DNA of 64,000 nt from assembly GCA_040954595.2 (NCBI GenBank), contig CM082583.2:7316001-7380000 (forward strand), given 5' to 3'. Positions 55,101 to 61,100 of this stretch are shown one piece after another. A program made the translations under genes and the position numbers. The notes under the pieces are model-generated. The model did no database searches, was not told the origin of the DNA, and saw nothing but the letters and a program-made list of their open reading frames with translations. Source of the stretch: Balanoglossus misakiensis. Taxonomy: Eukaryota; Hemichordata. The first letter of the stretch is position 1; the number at the start of each line of letters is the position of its first letter.

Positions 55101-58100
55101 AATAAATGAGCATGGGGATACGTCGATTGCATGCAAACGGGATCAAAGGTCACCACCTGTGCAATTTGCGACTAGCACGATATTTGCCGCTACCTGTTTG
55201 AGAGAACAGTACCTGTGATGATTTGTGTGTGCCTTGCGTCTGCTGACCAAACACTGGCTCTGCTCCGATTTCCAGTTCACACACACACGCACAAAAAAAT
55301 AAATGATGCTTAAATCATCTTTTTTCAGAAATCAGGAAGAGATGAACACAAAAGAAGGTGCTGTGATAGCCGCGGTTTTGTTTAACTTTCTGCTGCGTTT
55401 CAAATTCGACGCGGTATAAAAATCAGTTCACTTTTCAAGCACTGGCTGCGGCACAATAGGATGAGGCTCCACACATACGTGCGTGTACAAAGAGAAACCA
55501 GCAGATGTTACTTTTATTTTCCTCAAATTTGGGTACAGCCCCTTGTAACAATGATGATAATTCTAAACGGGAGCAAAACTGAACACACTGAAGCCTGGCA
55601 GACAAGTGCTTTAGGCCAAACTCTTTGTTCTCAGAACAGTTCGAAAAACCAAACAAAAACGGCTGCTATATATCTATTGAAACAAGATACCTATGTCAGC
55701 ATATGGCAACACACTGTACAGTGCCAATGATAATTTTATAGGTTGTCTTCCCGATTTTACGATTGTTTTATATTTCCTCACAAAGTAAATCTGCCTTTTT
55801 TTCTAGTTGTTTTACCAAAGGCGACATCACCATGTCAATATTGCCCTGAAATATGGTCACGGCGACCAGTGCATTATCTAGTTTTGCCACCTTTGTATTA
55901 TTGTAACTACGCATATCAAACCTTATTTCAATCACTTCAGTCATTCTGATAGAGTTCTTTAAAAAGATCAAACATCAATAATTTGGCACCTCTCCTCTGC
56001 CATTAACAAAAAAATAAACAGCTGCCTTCCCCAGCGAGAGACAAAGTCGCTCACTTTTGACACTATTTCGGCCATTTTAGTTTCTTCTGAAAACTTATGC
56101 AGCCCTGCTCACAGAAACATGGCCACTCATTGGTTGCTATGGTTCAACTCAAAACAAACCTCATCTCAAATATCTGCACACTATGTGTAGAAAAGTGCCT
56201 TCTTTCTTATCTTTTTTTCTTCTGATTCTGAGCGATAGACTGTGTGACCATCATTTCAGTTCTGTTCTCAGAGAACAAACAACTCTGCCATTTTTATTGA
56301 AGTCACACTGAAAGGCAACATCAATCACATCTTCCTGACACATTCATTAATAAAAAAAAAACTTTCTTTGACTTTAGCCTGTGAAATTTAACTCCAAACC
56401 AGACCACATCAACCTGCAATGTAGCCATAATTGACAAGTATGGGAAATGCCATATATTTCACCCTAACTTGACGTCATATTTCAGTGTGGGAAGGGAAGA
56501 AATTAACAATACTTGTCAGATATAGTCGTTAATTTCATCCTTCCTTGGATTTAATTGACTCTCATTTAATGCGTTTTGATTATGCCCACCCCTGGCCTTG
56601 GATAATGGTTGAAACGAACAGAAACATTGTCCTACACGGCTCATCATTCTAAGATAATAAAAAGGCCCCATAGTTGTTCATCAGTTGCCTGACTTGGGGG
56701 GTTTTCCACCGATGACAGCCTATCAATTATGCCTGTCAAATTCAAAAGTAAACACCCGGCCATGGAAGTCTAAAAATCACAAAAGCATTTACACTGTCAA
56801 AGCTGCAAAGCCCTGCATTTAATGAACTGTCTATTGCTTGAGCAAACACAACTTAATTATAGGGTACATATTTGAGGATGGCGAGCTTTTTTCATTAAAT
56901 AAACCCATTTTTTCTCCTCTTCAAAGCTGTCACTGTTTTGGTTGAAATTTACAGTTTTCGTCTCAGAGCTGTTCTGCTCAGACGTTCACACTTTTAGACA
57001 ACAATGTACAACCCTTCTTCTCGGAGCTAGGTTTCTTTCCTGACACACGCAAACGCTGGCAACTATCCGTTACAAGAAATCCACTCAAACATCGATTTGG
57101 GAGAAAGAAAATAGACATTTCTGACAAAACGTCATATGTTCGCATTGAACTCAATTCAATGGTTGTCATTTTGCATTTTTTTTCCTCTCCCTTTCGTCAC
57201 AATATTTCCAAAGAGAATTCCAATGACAAGAACCTGTCAGAATCCCATTCCACTGCTTGTCCTTACACACCAACACTTTCCTCTATTCTCAAGCAAGAAA
57301 TAAATGAAACTGCGATGAAATAGATGCATTTCGACAGTTGGCGACCGAAAACATACAGCCCAATACAACTCTATTATATCCAATATCTCGATACCAGATG
57401 GATATGGTTCACACTGCATTTCAGTGTGTGTCTGTCACCACAACAAAACAGTTCGGTCACTCTTTTTGTTTTGTTTCCACAGTCACATAAGAAATATGAT
57501 TAAAACCTGATATCATTCCCTATCAACTTTCAAACTGCCTCTGATGGGTTGAACACAAAAGCTGAAAATTAGGCGGACTGATATCACCCGAAATACGACC
57601 CACTGGACGAAATATGACACACCCAGAATGTTGCAGTATAAACATCACCAGCATATAACAGCGAAATAAACATGACATGATATGAACAAAATCCAGCCTT
57701 TTGACATGAATATAGGGTGTTCAATTTACAACATCAGACATGGGGGAAAATTGCTTTCTCCCTCAACACAATTACGTTTTGGTAAATTATCACAGTTTCC
57801 ACAGGTTAAGGAAATGTGTTTATGTCAAGTAGAAATATCATCTGGAAATATTTGAAAATAAATTACGGTGGCAAATATTGAGTATGAAAATGAAAAATGT
57901 CAAAAATAACAAAAACAAGACTGAAGCACAATGTTTGTGTTCTAAGATTGGTGCTGAAAAGAATATGTGTTATTTTACGTAACAAATGCTGTACAGTACG
58001 TGGGACCTGACCCTGTTTGACTATTTGGATATAAATCAGTAAAAGACAGGAGAATCTGTCGATGCTTCAGAGAATTGAATAATATCAGAAATTACCCTTA

Positions 58101-61100
58101 ATTACCAGGTCCATTTGAATTTTACAAATAAGTGACAGTAGACACACATCAGAAAAATTATCAGGGAGTGATTTTGTTTTATAAATTAACATTAAAAACT
58201 GGACTACTTGAAATTAAACACATTCTGAAATGAACGTGTAAAAAAAGGCTGAAAAACGAAAAGTAAACAGAAGAGAATGCCACACACCTGGTTGTCATGG
58301 TCAAGGACGGTAAAATAACCCACGATAAGCATAACTTCGTGACAGAGCTCTTCATTTTTTGTCCAGTGCGAACAGTACCAAATGAGGTATGTAGCTATAT
58401 GGCGAAACTCTAATGATATCCCCTCTTCCCCTAACACACTCTGCAAAATAAATGTACACAAAGAAACAGAATTAGATCTGGGGAGACTCAGACGACTCGG
58501 ACGATAAATTGACTGATAAGGTTACACAGCAACAAGCTATAGCTCATTTACCTTGAGACTGTCTTTGCAACTCCGCAAGTTATGCAGGTGACATTATTGT
58601 TTTTTTCTCGGGGAAGGAGAACAAAAAAAGTGGTGTTCCACCGGCACAAAGCCGTGCCCGCAAAATGACGGGATTTGTTCTTTGGAAAGTGTAAAAAAGC
58701 AACGCTCTGGAAAATTATTTATGGATACAGATAAGGCCAACTTAAAAGCATTACTTAGTAGAAAGTGCATTAGAGAATCAGCAATACTGTTAATGGAAAT
58801 GGATACCGGCCGGGCAGAGTTTTTACGGCGAACGTGTCTGCTGCCCTCAACTCGTCGAAACAACAGAGCCTGTCGCGCCAACTAAAAGTGCGCCCCTAGT
58901 GGCCAGTTATAACGTTTCTTTTTACGATTCATATAGGAGATCAACAAACATCTGAAAAAAAGTTTTGATAAAATGGCTTTTTGTTTTAGGAAGGAATGTT
59001 AATCTTCTCTTTTGCCTTGTAGTATCCTTAAACTGTCACCACTGAATCTTTTTGGCAGTCCCAAATAAAGAGGTATTTTACTGTACCTGCAACAATTTGA
59101 GGTCAATCATGGCAAAGGTGTTCATCATTCTCAGTCCGGTGTTGACCACACGGAGGGTGTGCTCGGGAAGTTCCGGAGGGACAAGGGTGCCGCTCCGGGA
59201 AGGGGCGCCTCCGTGCAGGAGTATCCCGTACAGCATGGAAATGATCCCGGCAAACTGCGTGGACTTCAGGGTCACCATCAGCTGGGTCGTGTCCTCTTTC
59301 TTGTTCTCGTCGAACATGCCGATGGATCTGTGAAGGAACCAGATGCAGGAAACATCAATTAGAACAAGTACACACAGAAAAAAATTTTTTTTTTTCCGCC
59401 AAATGTAGTTTATATAGAATGAAGCATGATTGCTTGGAAAGACCTACCGGTACTATTTTCTCCGCCCGAACTTTGACATAACTTTGGCGAGACTAAAGTG
59501 AGTTACATTATCTCCCTTACATGCCATGCTTTTGTCTTGAGTGACTTACCTGGTTGTGATAAAGCGGGTCATGGATACGAGGAGACCAAGACAGTTTTCT
59601 AAGAACTCGCCGGCCTTGGCGTCTTCGTCAACTGGACCGTGTACATTATGGAAATAAGACGTCAGCTTGTCCACCACGCCGACACACACCAGGTAACTGC
59701 AATCAAATTAGAATTGGTGAAACTGAGAGAATGTTCAGTTGTCTTTCTGTAGTATTGTGTCAATCCATCAACAACTTTCATATAATGCCACACCATAGCT
59801 GGTTCTGCAGTAATAAGGAGACCTATTTGTCAAACCCTGTATAACTAATTTAATGTTAACCCTTTCACCCCCAGTTCCCTACATAGAGGTCTAACTTTAC
59901 CGTAGAAATCCATGGATTTGGACCAAAAGATGGTGGAGAAAGGGGTATAAACACACTGCACAAACACAGCTTGCTTACTTACCTGACTATATCAAGTCCC
60001 CACTGTTGCAGAGTATCTGCCTGGCTGGGGACTTTGCCCGCGGTTGGGGACACGGAGCTGCTGGGACTGCTACCGCCCCGACCGGTGATGGACGGAATGG
60101 TCTTGGCGATGCAGCTGAGCACGGTGGAGATGAGCTGCATCAGGCCCGCTGCAACAGGGTCGTTTGGTAACGTCGTCGCTGCTGCTGCTGTTGCTGTATC
60201 CGACGCCGTGGAGCTGCTGCTCGGCAGTGAATTGCATTGGTCAGGAATGAGTAGCTGTGTGCATGGGGGGAAACCAACGAAGACAGTGATTCTCTCAGAA
60301 GACATCCCACTTTGTCACAGAAAACAATGGATGCGGACCGAAACACAGTGGTTTAAAGGGTCAACAGATACGATTCTGAGAAGATTTGAACCAATTTGAA
60401 GAACTGCACAAACTTTCTAACGGGAGCTTTTCACACAATATGAAACTTTTTTACCTTATGTTTATAGAGAGAATTATTTTGTACAAATATCAAGTCGTAA
60501 TGTGCTCAGCAGGCTCATGGCCTACTACAAACTTATCTGAATAAAACCACCATCCTAGTCACGAACACAGAGCAAAAGACAAAGTCTACCAACGCACTAT
60601 ACTCACACATAATCTATGCATGAGCATATCAATGACGGGCCCCAGCTTGTTACTGCACAGCATGTGAACACAGTTGTCGAAGCAATTCCGGCACGCCAGA
60701 TTGAACACGTGAGCTGCACTGCACAATGTTCTGTAAGTAGACAACCAGAAGAATGAGAGGTGCATAGAATATGTTATAAGGAACGTCTCATTAGCTTTAT
60801 AGTGAAACATGAAAGACAATCTCACATAGTTTGGATTTCTTGACATGAGATGCAAAATGATTTTATATTTCACTAAACATATATGCATAATTCTCTTATA
60901 TTTCTATTATCTGGCTTTACATCATTTGAATCATATTTATTTGGATTTCCATGTTGATAGCTTCTAGTACTCATGAGTCATTATACCATAAATATTCTTT
61001 ATAATCCATACTATCACACCAAAATCTTCTTTATTGACTTCTACGTAGAACTGTACAACAAATTCTTACAATGTCAAAGATATATGTTGTTTGTTTTTTT

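Larger units (their letters stand above)
47869..58287 (-). other. SCAPER giant intron m/n, 10.4 kb
   Basis: Donor CAG|GTGTGT and acceptor TTTTTGCAG. No coding exon fits in phase inside it. It is mostly A/T-rich and CpG-poor, with CpG-retaining, motif-dense patches near 48740-49020, 51180-51610, 53500-53880 and 56560-56930 and a triplicated TTCTGGGAA element at 54604-54690. Confidence 0.75.
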
